NCBI GenBank assembly: GCA_004553595.1
Contig: SFKZ01000001.1
Span: 372,001-436,000 of the forward strand
Length of the DNA: 64,000 bases
From: Methanobrevibacter ruminantium
Lineage (GTDB): Archaea > Methanobacteriota > Methanobacteria > Methanobacteriales > Methanobacteriaceae
Direction: 5' to 3'
A program made the translations under genes and the position numbers. The stretch's first letter is position 1; the number at the start of each line of letters is the position of its first letter. The notes beneath the pieces were generated by a model. It was not told the DNA's origin and ran no database searches. It saw only the letters and a program-made list of their open reading frames with translations. Positions 45,833-54,485 of this stretch are shown here, piece by piece.

Positions 45833-45920
45833 TCTAATTTTCACAGATCCTCTATTTTAATATATCTAATCTAATTTTCACAGATTCTCTATTTTAATAT
45901 GTCTAATCTAATTTTTATAT
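45833..45920. repeat. 37-bp tandem repeat, about 2.3 copies
   Basis: A unit starting TCTAATTTTCACAGAT repeats at 45833, 45870 and partly 45907, with one or two changes. It lies just after the preceding stop codon. No function is visible. Confidence 0.75.
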
Positions 45921-46089
45921 ATCTACTTTTTTTTCAATGGTAAACTATTTCTATAATTATTACTTCTCAAATGCTCTCATTTAGTTTATATTATCTTAAA
46001 ATCAAATATCTAATAAACATACTTATGGAGTGTTCTAGAGTATGTTAATTTAAATAGGATGTGTTAGTATTTCCTCTTATAAAGGCCAT

Positions 46090-46797
46090 ATGATATTTGC
46101 ATTTATTCTTTCTCTATTCATGTTTTATGATCCTTTGGCTATTGCATTAGCGGTAATCTCAGCAAATATTCCAGACTTCGACCATGAGTTCAAAAGGAAT
46201 CATGTTATAACAATCATAGCTCTTGGAGCATTGATTTCATTGTTTCTGTATTTTCTGGGATTGCCTTATTATCTAGGCCTTGTGATTATTTTGCTTGGAG
46301 GCATGTTCTTGGTTTCAAGCCATAGAGGATTTACCCATTCTATTTTAGGCGCATTTCTCATAACTGTTTTCCTATCACTGTTTCTCTTTTTTGGAATGGG
46401 ATTGTCTTCCTATGATTTGGATTTAAACAATTCAAGGAACCTGATGATATTATTGATATTGATAATTGCATTGGCGTTGCTGTTTCTCAATAAAAGGTTA
46501 TCTCCTATATTTTTAGTGGCAATTGCCATTTTGGTGGTGTCAGTAAATATGGGATTCATTTCTCCATTGAAAATCAACTTGACATTGCTTGCATTTTCAA
46601 TATTTTTTGGATTATGCAGCCATATTGTATTGGACTCTTTCACTCCTTCTGGAGTTAAGGCATTCAGCCCATTTAGAGATAAGGAATATCATAAGAAATT
46701 TGGTGTTTTATTGTTTTTGATTTTAATAATGATGTTTATTTTGCTGTTTCCTAACAAGCTATTGTTTTACCTTAATTTTTTAGGTATTTTTCATTGA
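46090..46797 (+). CDS. YdjM-like membrane metal-dependent hydrolase (DUF457 type)
   Basis: The 235-residue protein has six or seven membrane helices and the conserved polar motifs of the DUF457/YdjM group: SANIPDFDHEF, SSHRGFTHSILG and SHIVLDSFTPSGVKAFSPF. The His/Asp residues probably bind a metal near the membrane surface. Its biological role is not established. AAAGG lies 5 bases before ATG 46090. Confidence 0.83.
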   Translation: MIFAFILSLFMFYDPLAIALAVISANIPDFDHEFKRNHVITIIALGALISLFLYFLGLPYYLGLVIILLGGMFLVSSHRGFTHSILGAFLITVFLSLFLFFGMGLSSYDLDLNNSRNLMILLILIIALALLFLNKRLSPIFLVAIAILVVSVNMGFISPLKINLTLLAFSIFFGLCSHIVLDSFTPSGVKAFSPFRDKEYHKKFGVLLFLILIMMFILLFPNKLLFYLNFLGIFH

Positions 46798-46881
46798 TTT
46801 TTTTAAAAAATTCCCTATCAATTTTCACTTATTTTTTAATATTTTTTTTATACTTAGTATTACTATTTCTGTTTAGCAGTA

Positions 46882-47070
46882 AATTTTCATGAAAATTATA
46901 AAAAGATTTATAATAAATAATCATGATAAATAATAGTATTTATAATATAATAAAAAAATTAATTTTTTTACTATCATTATATATAATTTATATGGTGCTT
47001 TTATTGCATATTTTTCTGCGCAGGATTTTGTCATGAAAGTGTCATGAATATTTATGATAATTTATCATGA
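46882..47070 (+). promoter_or_regulatory. TCATGA-rich control region of the ehb operon
   Basis: Five TCATGA cores lie in 190 bases: in the perfect 16-bp palindrome AATTTTCATGAAAATT (46882-46897), in AATCATGATAAAT near 46920, in TGTCATGA at 47029 and again at 47040 (11 bases apart), and in TTATCATGA near 47063. A TATA-like AATTTATATGG lies near 46986-46996. The rest of the 46798-47167 gap is AT-rich with no gene. The cluster probably regulates ehb transcription. Confidence 0.5.
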
Positions 47071-47167
47071 TTTGTTATGATTGGTTAAAAAATTTTAACT
47101 CATTTTCTGCAAATTTTTGATTTATTGTAAATATTATTAAGATTTAAAACATTATGGGGTTATTTTA

Positions 47168-47482
47168 ATGTTTTTAAGTAGAATTTATTATGCGATTGCT
47201 TATTTAGTGGTTCTTACTTTAGAGATTATCAAATCTACAATAGATATGGCTTTAAGAGTCTTCAAGACTGATGGGTTTGAGCCTATTGTGATTGATATTG
47301 ATACTGAACTTAAAAGACCAATATCCCAAACAATTTTGGCCAACAGCATTACCTTGACTCCTGGAACATTGTCTGTAGATTTGGATAGTGAAAATCAAGT
47401 CATAAAGGTTGCAGTTATTGCTCCAAGAGACGTTAATGATATCATTCCTTTTGAACCTTACATAAAGGGAATGCTAGAATAA
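47168..47482 (+). CDS. ehbA: Energy-converting hydrogenase B subunit A
   Basis: The 104-residue protein resembles MnhE/MrpE: an N-terminal hydrophobic part and a C-terminal domain with TLTPGTLSVDLDSENQVIKV, a typical MrpE sequence. It opens the ehb gene cluster. Ehb is a membrane NiFe hydrogenase that uses ion flux to reduce low-potential ferredoxin with H2 for carbon assimilation; the Mrp-like subunits form the ion-translocating part. Confidence 0.88.
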   Translation: MFLSRIYYAIAYLVVLTLEIIKSTIDMALRVFKTDGFEPIVIDIDTELKRPISQTILANSITLTPGTLSVDLDSENQVIKVAVIAPRDVNDIIPFEPYIKGMLE

Positions 47483-47601
47483 TTTCTAAAAATCATTTTG
47501 ATAATTAATTCTAATTTCTAAAATGATAAAATTGATAATAAGCGATTTAATTTTCAACTTATGTTTATTGTGTAAATTTATAATCATAGAATGTGATGAT
47601 A

Positions 47602-47862
47602 ATGGATATTTTATTGATTTCTGAGTGTTTTTTAATAGTTGCATTGATTGTATTTCTAATTGCAACATTGAGGATTATTACATATAAATCTACATCTATG
47701 GGACTTATAGGTACTTCTTCATTTACTTTAGCACTTACTTTGCTACTTATAACAGTCGGTACAATATTTAATATAGGATTTTTCAAGGATATTGCTCTAG
47801 CATTGCTTCTATTAGGTATTGTTGGAACAATAGCTTATGCAGCAGTTATGAGGAGGGCATAA
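47602..47862 (+). CDS. ehbB: Energy-converting hydrogenase B subunit B
   Basis: An 86-residue protein of three membrane helices, similar to MnhF/MrpF (RIITYKSTSMGLIGTS region). ATG 47602 is chosen because GTGAT lies at the right distance; GTG 47593 and ATG 47596 are alternatives. It is followed directly by ehbC. The Mrp-like module of Ehb continues here. Confidence 0.85.
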   Translation: MDILLISECFLIVALIVFLIATLRIITYKSTSMGLIGTSSFTLALTLLLITVGTIFNIGFFKDIALALLLLGIVGTIAYAAVMRRA

Positions 47863-48318
47863 ATGATGTTTGGAATTGATCCTGGTATAATCAATATGAT
47901 TCAATCAATCTTGCTTGTCATTTCTGCACTTCTGATATTGATTGCAGTAGTAGGTGTTTTAAGAATTGATAGAAACTTAGATAATGTAGTCTACGCTAGA
48001 ATTCATATTTTAGGTATTGTTGATATTGCAGGAATAATTGCATTCCTTGCTTTAGGTCAACCTTTATTTGCCCTTATTTATTTATTCCTAGCGCCATTAT
48101 TGGCTCATGCATTAGCTAATGCTTATTTCCATAGTGAAGATACTCTTAATAATCCAGTACTTAATCCAAATCTTGAGGAAACTTCTGCTGAGGAAGAAGA
48201 TGAAGATGAAACCGATTTGGTTGATGAAGTTCTTCTTGAAGATAATTTGGATATGAGTGATGATTCAAGTATTGATGAGAATTTAGATGAAAAAAGTGAG
48301 GATGATGGCAATGATTGA
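47863..48318 (+). CDS. ehbC: Energy-converting hydrogenase B subunit C
   Basis: The 151-residue protein has three membrane helices (about residues 8-105) resembling MnhG/MrpG (VVGVLRIDRNLDNVVYARIH) and an acidic, low-complexity tail (LEETSAEEEDEDETD) absent in shorter homologs. AGGAGG lies before the ATG. Its stop overlaps the ehbD start region. Confidence 0.85.
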   Translation: MMFGIDPGIINMIQSILLVISALLILIAVVGVLRIDRNLDNVVYARIHILGIVDIAGIIAFLALGQPLFALIYLFLAPLLAHALANAYFHSEDTLNNPVLNPNLEETSAEEEDEDETDLVDEVLLEDNLDMSDDSSIDENLDEKSEDDGND

Positions 48319-48544
48319 ATATATAGTTATTTTTGTTGCAGTTTTAAGCGCTATTATCGCACTTTTACAAAATGACTTGCTTAAGGCAGCTATTTTAACT
48401 GGCATTTCTGGTTTTTGTGTAGCGTTCTTATTCCAGATCTTGCTTGCTCCTGATGTAGCTTTAACTCAAGCTATTGTAGAAGGGGCTATTGTGCCAGTAT
48501 TTATCGCATTGGCTGTTTTAAAAACTAGAAGGGAGGAGGCATAG
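48311..48544 (+). CDS. ehbD: Energy-converting hydrogenase B subunit D
   Basis: A 77-residue DUF4040/MbhD-like membrane protein with the family stretch QNDLLKAAILTGISGF and APDVALTQAIVEGAI. ATG 48311 follows GTGAGG and overlaps the end of ehbC; several upstream in-frame ATGs (48287, 48302, 48305) are less likely. Confidence 0.83.
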   Translation: MIEYIVIFVAVLSAIIALLQNDLLKAAILTGISGFCVAFLFQILLAPDVALTQAIVEGAIVPVFIALAVLKTRREEA

Positions 48545-48547
48545 TTT

Positions 48548-48913
48548 ATGATGGATATTCAATTGGCTTCTTTATTCGCTTCTGGCGCATTTATAATTAT
48601 TGGACTATTTGCAGCAATCTTCATTGATAATCTTATTAAGAAAATCATTGGTATTGCTTTTATTGAGGAAGGTGTAAACCTATTCCTGATCTGCTTAGGA
48701 TTTAAAGCAGGTGGAGTCGTGCCTATCTTCTTGCCAGGCATGACTGCAGACTGGTTTGCAGCAAATGCAGCATATCCTTTGCCTCAAGCATTAGTTCTTA
48801 CAAGTATTGTAATTGGTGCAAGTACTTTAGCAGTGATGTTGGCTTTAGCTATGGTTTTATACAGAAAGCATGGAACCTTAAGCGTATCTGAAATGATGGG
48901 GGATGAAAAATGA
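48548..48913 (+). CDS. ehbE: Energy-converting hydrogenase B subunit E
   Basis: The 121-residue protein resembles MnhC/NuoK (three membrane helices; IGIAFIEEGVNLFLI with an acidic pair inside the helix, as in ion-translocating subunits). GGAGG lies upstream. It overlaps ehbF by an ATGA junction at 48910-48913, so the two are translationally coupled. Confidence 0.88.
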   Translation: MMDIQLASLFASGAFIIIGLFAAIFIDNLIKKIIGIAFIEEGVNLFLICLGFKAGGVVPIFLPGMTADWFAANAAYPLPQALVLTSIVIGASTLAVMLALAMVLYRKHGTLSVSEMMGDEK

Positions 48914-50391
48914 ATTATCTAATTCCTTTAATGGTTGTCATTCCAATATTAGCTGCTTTAATCGTTAACATATTTGGTGGAAAGGACAAAACCGTAAAGG
49001 CCATTTCAATTGTAGTGGCTATTGCAATTCCTGTAATTGCAATCATTGCAGCTGTCGGCATCCAATACTTCGGAGGTCACGATCCAGCACTTCTTGCAAA
49101 CTCACTTCCATCAAACTTGGTTGGCACTCTTGTGGCAAGCTACAATACGGGTATTGTTTATGTCTTTGAAAATATTGAAAGGATTTTCATATTCTTGATG
49201 GGCATCGTTGCATTCTTGGCAGTATTGACATACTTCTCTGAGAAAAAGGAAGTGTCTGGCCCTTACTTATACCTTATCTTTATGGGTATAGCGTCTGTAA
49301 CCGCATTGATGCTTTCAAATGATATTTTCAATATGTATGTTTTCTTTGAAATTACAGCTTTAACCCAAGTGGGTATCATTATAGCTTCAAGCACTGAAGA
49401 CAATTATGAAATCGCTTTGAAATACCTTATTTTAGGTGCAATAGGCGGACCAATGCTATTGTTAGGTATTGGATTCATACTTGGTACAGTCGGTTCAGTA
49501 AACATCAACGATATTATCTTTGCAATAAGCAACAACTATGTAAACCCTTATGCTCCAAGCTTGGTGATTGGTTTTGCATTGATATTGTTTGGATGGTTAT
49601 ATTCAGCAGGATTGCCTCCATTCCACACTATAAAATCCGCTGTTTACTCAAAAGCAAGACCTAACGGATCTGCAATATTACAAGGATTTTCAGTATTGTG
49701 CATGCTTGCATTTGGAATTGCAATGTATAAGATATTCGTATATATCCCTTACTTCAATACAGCAATAATCGTATTTGCTATTCTTGCAATGGCTTTAAGC
49801 ATTGCAATGTCTGCAATGGAGGTAGACTTTAGAAGAATGATAGCATTCCTTGCAGTAGGGGAACTTGGTTTCATTGCATTAGGTTTTGGTATAGGAACAC
49901 AATATTCAATCGCAGCGGCATTGTTCCAGGCAGCAAACGAAATTGTCATAACTGCATTGTTATTTATCGGATTCGGTACTGTGTACTACCTTACAAAAAC
50001 ATCCGATACAAGAAAGTTAGGTGGATTGATTGCCGTTGATTCAAAAATGGCAATAATGGTATTGCTTGGAGGATTCGCTTTAGCTGGTGTTCCACCATTC
50101 AATGGTTTCCAAAGTAAATTGATGCTTGTGCAAGCTGCATTGGATGCAGGATACACTGAACTTGCAGTTCTTGCAATCATTGTAAGTGTAGTGATATTCT
50201 TCACATTCGTTAAGGCGTTCCATACAGTATACTTGCAGCCTAAGCCAAATGACTTGAAGTTTGCTCATGACAAGATTCCAAAGGCTACCGTTTTCTCCGT
50301 AGCTGTATTGCTTATAATCTGTCTGGCTTTAGGTATTTTCCCAAATATAGTAACTGATGTATTCATTCCATTTGCAGGAGGATTGATCTGA
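48910..50391 (+). CDS. ehbF: Energy-converting hydrogenase B subunit F
   Basis: The 493-residue protein is the large antiporter-like subunit (MnhD/NuoN type) with about 14 membrane helices. Conserved proton-channel Lys/Glu regions include MYVFFEITALTQVG and LPPFHTIKSAVYSKARP. It is expected to carry the main ion pathway of Ehb. It starts inside the ehbE stop and overlaps ehbG by one base. Confidence 0.93.
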   Translation: MNYLIPLMVVIPILAALIVNIFGGKDKTVKAISIVVAIAIPVIAIIAAVGIQYFGGHDPALLANSLPSNLVGTLVASYNTGIVYVFENIERIFIFLMGIVAFLAVLTYFSEKKEVSGPYLYLIFMGIASVTALMLSNDIFNMYVFFEITALTQVGIIIASSTEDNYEIALKYLILGAIGGPMLLLGIGFILGTVGSVNINDIIFAISNNYVNPYAPSLVIGFALILFGWLYSAGLPPFHTIKSAVYSKARPNGSAILQGFSVLCMLAFGIAMYKIFVYIPYFNTAIIVFAILAMALSIAMSAMEVDFRRMIAFLAVGELGFIALGFGIGTQYSIAAALFQAANEIVITALLFIGFGTVYYLTKTSDTRKLGGLIAVDSKMAIMVLLGGFALAGVPPFNGFQSKLMLVQAALDAGYTELAVLAIIVSVVIFFTFVKAFHTVYLQPKPNDLKFAHDKIPKATVFSVAVLLIICLALGIFPNIVTDVFIPFAGGLI

Positions 50392-50726
50392 TGGCTTTAT
50401 ATCAAAAATTCCTAGATTCAATAAAAGGACTTAAGTCAAGTTTATCTAAAGACCCTACAACTATGGATAATGTTTCAGGTGCAATAGCTGCTGAATTCCT
50501 GATATTCGTTTCATTGATTCTTGCAGCATTATTCCTAAGGCATGTCAGTGTAGTTGCCTCAATTGTTGTAGTGCTTTTAGTTGCAGTTTTATTCTTTACA
50601 AACATGCCTCTTGCAGGAAAGATAAAATCCGAGCAATCAGATTCCTTGGAAAAAATGACATTCTATGTTGCCATAGTTCTTGGAATTTTAGTTGCAGTAA
50701 TTTATTGGGGGTTAAAATATGTCTGA
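50391..50726 (+). CDS. ehbG: Energy-converting hydrogenase B subunit G
   Basis: A 111-residue membrane protein with about three helices after a polar N-terminus (LDSIKGLKSSLSKDPTTMDN). It has no obvious catalytic motif; the call rests on its position between ehbF and ehbH and on size. It overlaps both neighbours, showing tight operon packing. Confidence 0.8.
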   Translation: MALYQKFLDSIKGLKSSLSKDPTTMDNVSGAIAAEFLIFVSLILAALFLRHVSVVASIVVVLLVAVLFFTNMPLAGKIKSEQSDSLEKMTFYVAIVLGILVAVIYWGLKYV

Positions 50727-51036
50727 TAAAATTACTAGTGTTAGATCATTGATTATGGCATTGGCAGCAATTATTTTTGCATCAACATTATTCGATGCAA
50801 TATACGGATTCAAGAGCTTGATTCAACCTGGAATAAGCTTGGTTTACAATGCCATTGGAACACAGCTTGCTCCAAATATGGTTACTCTGGTTGTATTCGA
50901 TTGGAGATCTTTTGATACTTTAGGAGAATCACTGATTCTTGTTACTGCAGTGCTTGTTGTATTGCTTGTATTCGGTAAAGGGAAGATTTTAGACAAGAAC
51001 ATAAATGCTGATATGAATGAAGGGGATGATGAATGA
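50719..51036 (+). CDS. ehbH: Energy-converting hydrogenase B subunit H
   Basis: The 105-residue protein has two or three membrane helices and matches the N-terminal part of MnhB-like subunits (VTLVVFDWRSFDTLGESLIL). Its tail is acidic. It overlaps ehbG by eight bases and ehbI by four. Confidence 0.83.
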   Translation: MSDKITSVRSLIMALAAIIFASTLFDAIYGFKSLIQPGISLVYNAIGTQLAPNMVTLVVFDWRSFDTLGESLILVTAVLVVLLVFGKGKILDKNINADMNEGDDE

Positions 51037-51545
51037 TGGCTGAAGGAAAAAAATCTCCAAATTGGAATAAGAAGGACAGCAGTCCTATATTGAAGATTAT
51101 GGCTCTTCCAATATCTATTGTGATTATCGCTTTAGGTATCATGACCATTTTGGGAGGACATATTACTCCTGGTGGAGGTTTCCAAGGTGGAGCTATGATT
51201 GCAGGGGCAATCATCTTCTGTGTTATTGTTTATGGTGTAGACGGCACTCCATTGAAATTGTCTCACAGGTTCATTTCAACTTTAGAATCAATCGGTGCTT
51301 TAGCTTATGTATTGATTGGTTTGGCAGGACTTGCATTGACCGGTTCATACCTTTATAATGTAGGTGGAAACCTTTATGGACAAGTGCCTCAAGCTATTGC
51401 AACATTATTCTCATATCCGGATTTAACCCATGCAGGAATCGTTCCTTACTTAAACATTGCAGTAGGACTCAAGGTTCTTGTAGGTTTAAGTGCAGTGGTA
51501 ATTGCATTTTCACAATTTAAGAAATTAGCGGAGGAAGAGGAATGA
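51033..51545 (+). CDS. ehbI: Energy-converting hydrogenase B subunit I
   Basis: The 170-residue protein is MnhB/MbhF-like, with GGHITPGGGFQGGAMIAGA, the hallmark of MrpB proteins, and four membrane helices. It is coupled to ehbH and ehbJ by short overlaps. ATG 51033 or the adjacent ATG 51036 could be the start. Confidence 0.87.
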   Translation: MMAEGKKSPNWNKKDSSPILKIMALPISIVIIALGIMTILGGHITPGGGFQGGAMIAGAIIFCVIVYGVDGTPLKLSHRFISTLESIGALAYVLIGLAGLALTGSYLYNVGGNLYGQVPQAIATLFSYPDLTHAGIVPYLNIAVGLKVLVGLSAVVIAFSQFKKLAEEEE

Positions 51546-51817
51546 GTATCGCTAATATTGTAATCGGACCGGTTATCATTGCAATCATATTCGGATTCAT
51601 TGTAGGTTCAAGGGTTCATTTGAATCTTGACAATAGCTTTACGTTTACAGCAAGTGGAATTTTAGCCCTTATAATTGGTGCTCTCTTAATGTCTTATGGA
51701 TTAGGCCAATTCCCTGGTTATAATGATGTGCCAATCGCAACCACATTTTTGGGAGCTGTCATTGGTGTATTGATAGGCAGTGCATTACTAGGAGGACGAG
51801 CGAAAGGAGATCATTAG
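51542..51817 (+). CDS. ehbJ: Energy-converting hydrogenase B subunit J
   Basis: A 91-residue membrane protein with three helices and a PGYNDVPIATTFLGAVIG segment. No catalytic motif is seen; the name follows position in the operon. It is the last of the Mrp-like membrane block before the iron-sulfur subunits. Confidence 0.8.
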   Translation: MSIANIVIGPVIIAIIFGFIVGSRVHLNLDNSFTFTASGILALIIGALLMSYGLGQFPGYNDVPIATTFLGAVIGVLIGSALLGGRAKGDH

Positions 51818-51863
51818 TTAATGGGATTTTTAATGGTCTTACTTATTATTTAGGAGAAGAATC

Positions 51864-53312
51864 ATGTATTTAACAACTAATAAGTGTGATGGACAAGGAG
51901 ATTGTATAAGAAATTGTCCAAGTGAAGCAATACGCCTTGTTGATAATAAGGCTTTTAGCTGTATGTGTTGTGGTGCTTGTTTCGAAGCTTGTCCAAATCA
52001 TGCTATATTTAAGAATAAATACGGCGGATATGTGGTTGATAGGGCAAAATGTAATGGTTGTGGTGTTTGCCAGTTCACTTGCCCTATAGAAAGCATTCAT
52101 CTTGATGATGGTATAGTTAAAGGTATCTGTTCACGCTGTGGTGTTTGTGAGGATGTCTGTACTAAAAATGCAAGAGTTGATACTGATAACCTTGTTCTAG
52201 ACAAGCAGAAAGTCTTGCTTAATTCATTGAAAATGGTTGCAAACACAGTTGGATTCGGTGCAGGAGTCAAGAAGATAGAGAGCATGAAGCTTCCTGTAAA
52301 ATCCGACAAGACAGCAGACAGAATTTGCATCAGCACAGACAGCGAGAAATGTGTGAAATGTGGAAGATGCGCTTACTACTGTCCTACCAGATCAATTGAA
52401 GTGATTATCCAGGATGAAGGATACTGTGTAGGATGTAAGGTATGTGAAGACGTTTGTCCTACAGGTGCATTGAAAGATGGTGAGTACGATAAAAGCATTT
52501 GTACCTTATGTTTGGCTTGTGTTGAAAACTGCATAAACGATGCATTAAGCGTTGATGACTTTAAGATTATCCGTAATATTAAAGATGACACATTGTATTC
52601 AAATGCTGAAGGAAGCATTGTAAGTTGCCTCAATTGTGGATTGTGTAAGGAAACTTTTGACAGTCCAGCACTCATAAGAGATGAAAATGCTTTGAGATAT
52701 GACCCTTCACTTGATGAGGATACAGAGGAAAATAAGGCTAAACGTCTTGAAGCGATTTACAACTGTCCTGTTTCATCATTGACAGAAAGTGAAGACAATA
52801 AGCTCTTTGGATACTGCGTATCTTGTGGAAAATGTGTAAATGAATGTAAGGAAGAGGCAAGAAGTTTCCAAGTAATCTCTTGGGAGGGGGAAGTCAAAGA
52901 TGACTGCATTTCATGTGGTATATGTGCTGAGCTTTGTCCAGAGGATGCTATAACCCTTCAAAGAGGGGCAATCAATGTTGACTTGGATAAATGTATCATG
53001 TGTGAAACCTGTGCAATTCACTGTCCTAAGGATGCAATTCCAAAAACAACAAGCGTCAAATATGAAATCTCTGGTGGATTCAATTACATTGACGATAACT
53101 TGTGTGTAAAATGCGGATTATGCAAGGACATTTGTCCGGAGGAAGCGATTTATGCCGTTGACATTCCAAGTGATGAAGTCAATCTCGGAACAAAGAACAA
53201 GAATCTTAAATTCATTGTCGATGACGATAAATGTATTTACTGTGGAGCTTGTATGAACATATGCCCATCTAAGTCATTTATTTTCGAAAGAGAGTTTGAA
53301 AGGGTGAATTAG
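51864..53312 (+). CDS. ehbK: Energy-converting hydrogenase B polyferredoxin subunit K
   Basis: The 482-residue polyferredoxin carries electrons between the hydrogenase core and ferredoxin. I count eleven complete CxxCxxCxxxC motifs (CMCCGACFEAC, CNGCGVCQFTC, CSRCGVCEDVC and so on to CIYCGACMNIC). There is also an atypical N-terminal set (CDGQGDCIRNC) and one split site, where CLNCGLC is followed only some 40 residues later by YNCP. That could hold about 13 [4Fe-4S] clusters. GGAGAAGAATC precedes the ATG. Confidence 0.93.
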   Translation: MYLTTNKCDGQGDCIRNCPSEAIRLVDNKAFSCMCCGACFEACPNHAIFKNKYGGYVVDRAKCNGCGVCQFTCPIESIHLDDGIVKGICSRCGVCEDVCTKNARVDTDNLVLDKQKVLLNSLKMVANTVGFGAGVKKIESMKLPVKSDKTADRICISTDSEKCVKCGRCAYYCPTRSIEVIIQDEGYCVGCKVCEDVCPTGALKDGEYDKSICTLCLACVENCINDALSVDDFKIIRNIKDDTLYSNAEGSIVSCLNCGLCKETFDSPALIRDENALRYDPSLDEDTEENKAKRLEAIYNCPVSSLTESEDNKLFGYCVSCGKCVNECKEEARSFQVISWEGEVKDDCISCGICAELCPEDAITLQRGAINVDLDKCIMCETCAIHCPKDAIPKTTSVKYEISGGFNYIDDNLCVKCGLCKDICPEEAIYAVDIPSDEVNLGTKNKNLKFIVDDDKCIYCGACMNICPSKSFIFEREFERVN

Positions 53313-53325
53313 AGGAGAGATAATT

Positions 53326-53988
53326 ATGAAAGATGTATTGAAGATTATGCTTAATGGAGCTTACACTAATTTCAGAAGAATTCTCTTTGCTGCAGACAGA
53401 GTAACTGATATGGAACTTCGTAATGCCATCTTGACAGGAACAGTTGAGCCTGACAAGAAGGTCGATGAGGAAGCATGCATTGGTTGTGGAGGTTGTGCAA
53501 ATGTCTGTCCGACCGGTGCAGTTACAATGAAACCTTTGCAAACCCCTGTAAAGCTTAAGGAAGGATGGGTGAAAACCGAAGTTCCGGAACTTGATCCTTT
53601 AAAATGTGTAGTTTGCTATTGGTGTCACGATTTCTGCCCAATCTATTCATTCTTTGAGGAGGCAGGAACAATTCACCCTGGAAATGTAGGTGAAATCAAT
53701 GTTGACACAAGCGAACTCTTAGAGGAACCTATCAAGATATCCCATGACAAGATTGCATTCATTGCACAATACTTGTCCGACAGGTCATTGCTCTCTGAAA
53801 ATATTGTTCAAGAGGATGAGAAAATTGAAAATGTTGGTGTAGCTCTTGATAAGGTATCCAAGATAAAGGACATTCAAGATAACATTAATGAAAAGTATGA
53901 GAAAGATGTTCAACGAAGCGCTGAATTGAATGAAGAGGATTCAGATGCAAAAACAGATGAAGTTTCTGAAGATGAGGGAGGTGAATAG
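53326..53988 (+). CDS. ehbL: Energy-converting hydrogenase B ferredoxin subunit L
   Basis: The 220-residue protein has two [4Fe-4S] sites (CIGCGGCANVC near residue 46 and CVVCYWCHDFC near 94). It then has a charged helical tail (residues about 150-220) with no clear match. GAGGAGAG precedes ATG 53326. The stop abuts the ehbM start, so the genes are coupled. Confidence 0.88.
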   Translation: MKDVLKIMLNGAYTNFRRILFAADRVTDMELRNAILTGTVEPDKKVDEEACIGCGGCANVCPTGAVTMKPLQTPVKLKEGWVKTEVPELDPLKCVVCYWCHDFCPIYSFFEEAGTIHPGNVGEINVDTSELLEEPIKISHDKIAFIAQYLSDRSLLSENIVQEDEKIENVGVALDKVSKIKDIQDNINEKYEKDVQRSAELNEEDSDAKTDEVSEDEGGE

Positions 53989-54435
53989 ATGAGTCTTAAA
54001 ACACTTTCAAGGTCAAAAGCTATCCATGTCATGTTGGTTTACACTGGTGGATGCAATGGTTGTGATATTGAAATTGTAAATGCAGTTTTATCTCCTAAAT
54101 TCGATATGGAACAGTATGGTGTCTTTTTAACATGGAACCCTCGTGAAGCGGACATTCTCGTGGTTACAGGGCCAGTCACTCATGACAACAGAAAGCCATT
54201 GGAGGATATCTATAATGCCATTCCAAATCCAAAGCTTGTTGTTGCAGCAGGCGCTTGTGCAGTGATGGGTGGTGTCTATAAGAATTGTTATGGAGACATT
54301 CCTTCAGAGGAAATCGAAGGGCCTGTTGAAAATGTGATTCCTGTTGATGCTAAGATTCCAGGATGTTCTGTAAGGCCTCAAGATGTATTGGCAGGAGTAG
54401 TTGCATCTTTGCCGCATTTATTGAATGCGGACTAA
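53989..54435 (+). CDS. ehbM: Energy-converting hydrogenase B small subunit M
   Basis: The NuoB-like small subunit (148 residues) holds the proximal [4Fe-4S] cluster. Its cysteines are in YTGGCNGCDIEIV, AAGACAVMGG and IPGCSVRP, the group 4 hydrogenase pattern. GGAGGTGAATAG precedes the start. It pairs with the EhbN large subunit. Confidence 0.95.
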   Translation: MSLKTLSRSKAIHVMLVYTGGCNGCDIEIVNAVLSPKFDMEQYGVFLTWNPREADILVVTGPVTHDNRKPLEDIYNAIPNPKLVVAAGACAVMGGVYKNCYGDIPSEEIEGPVENVIPVDAKIPGCSVRPQDVLAGVVASLPHLLNAD

Positions 54436-54485
54436 TAGGTGGATTTAAGAGATTATTTTTATTTATTCATTAAAGGGATGATGAA

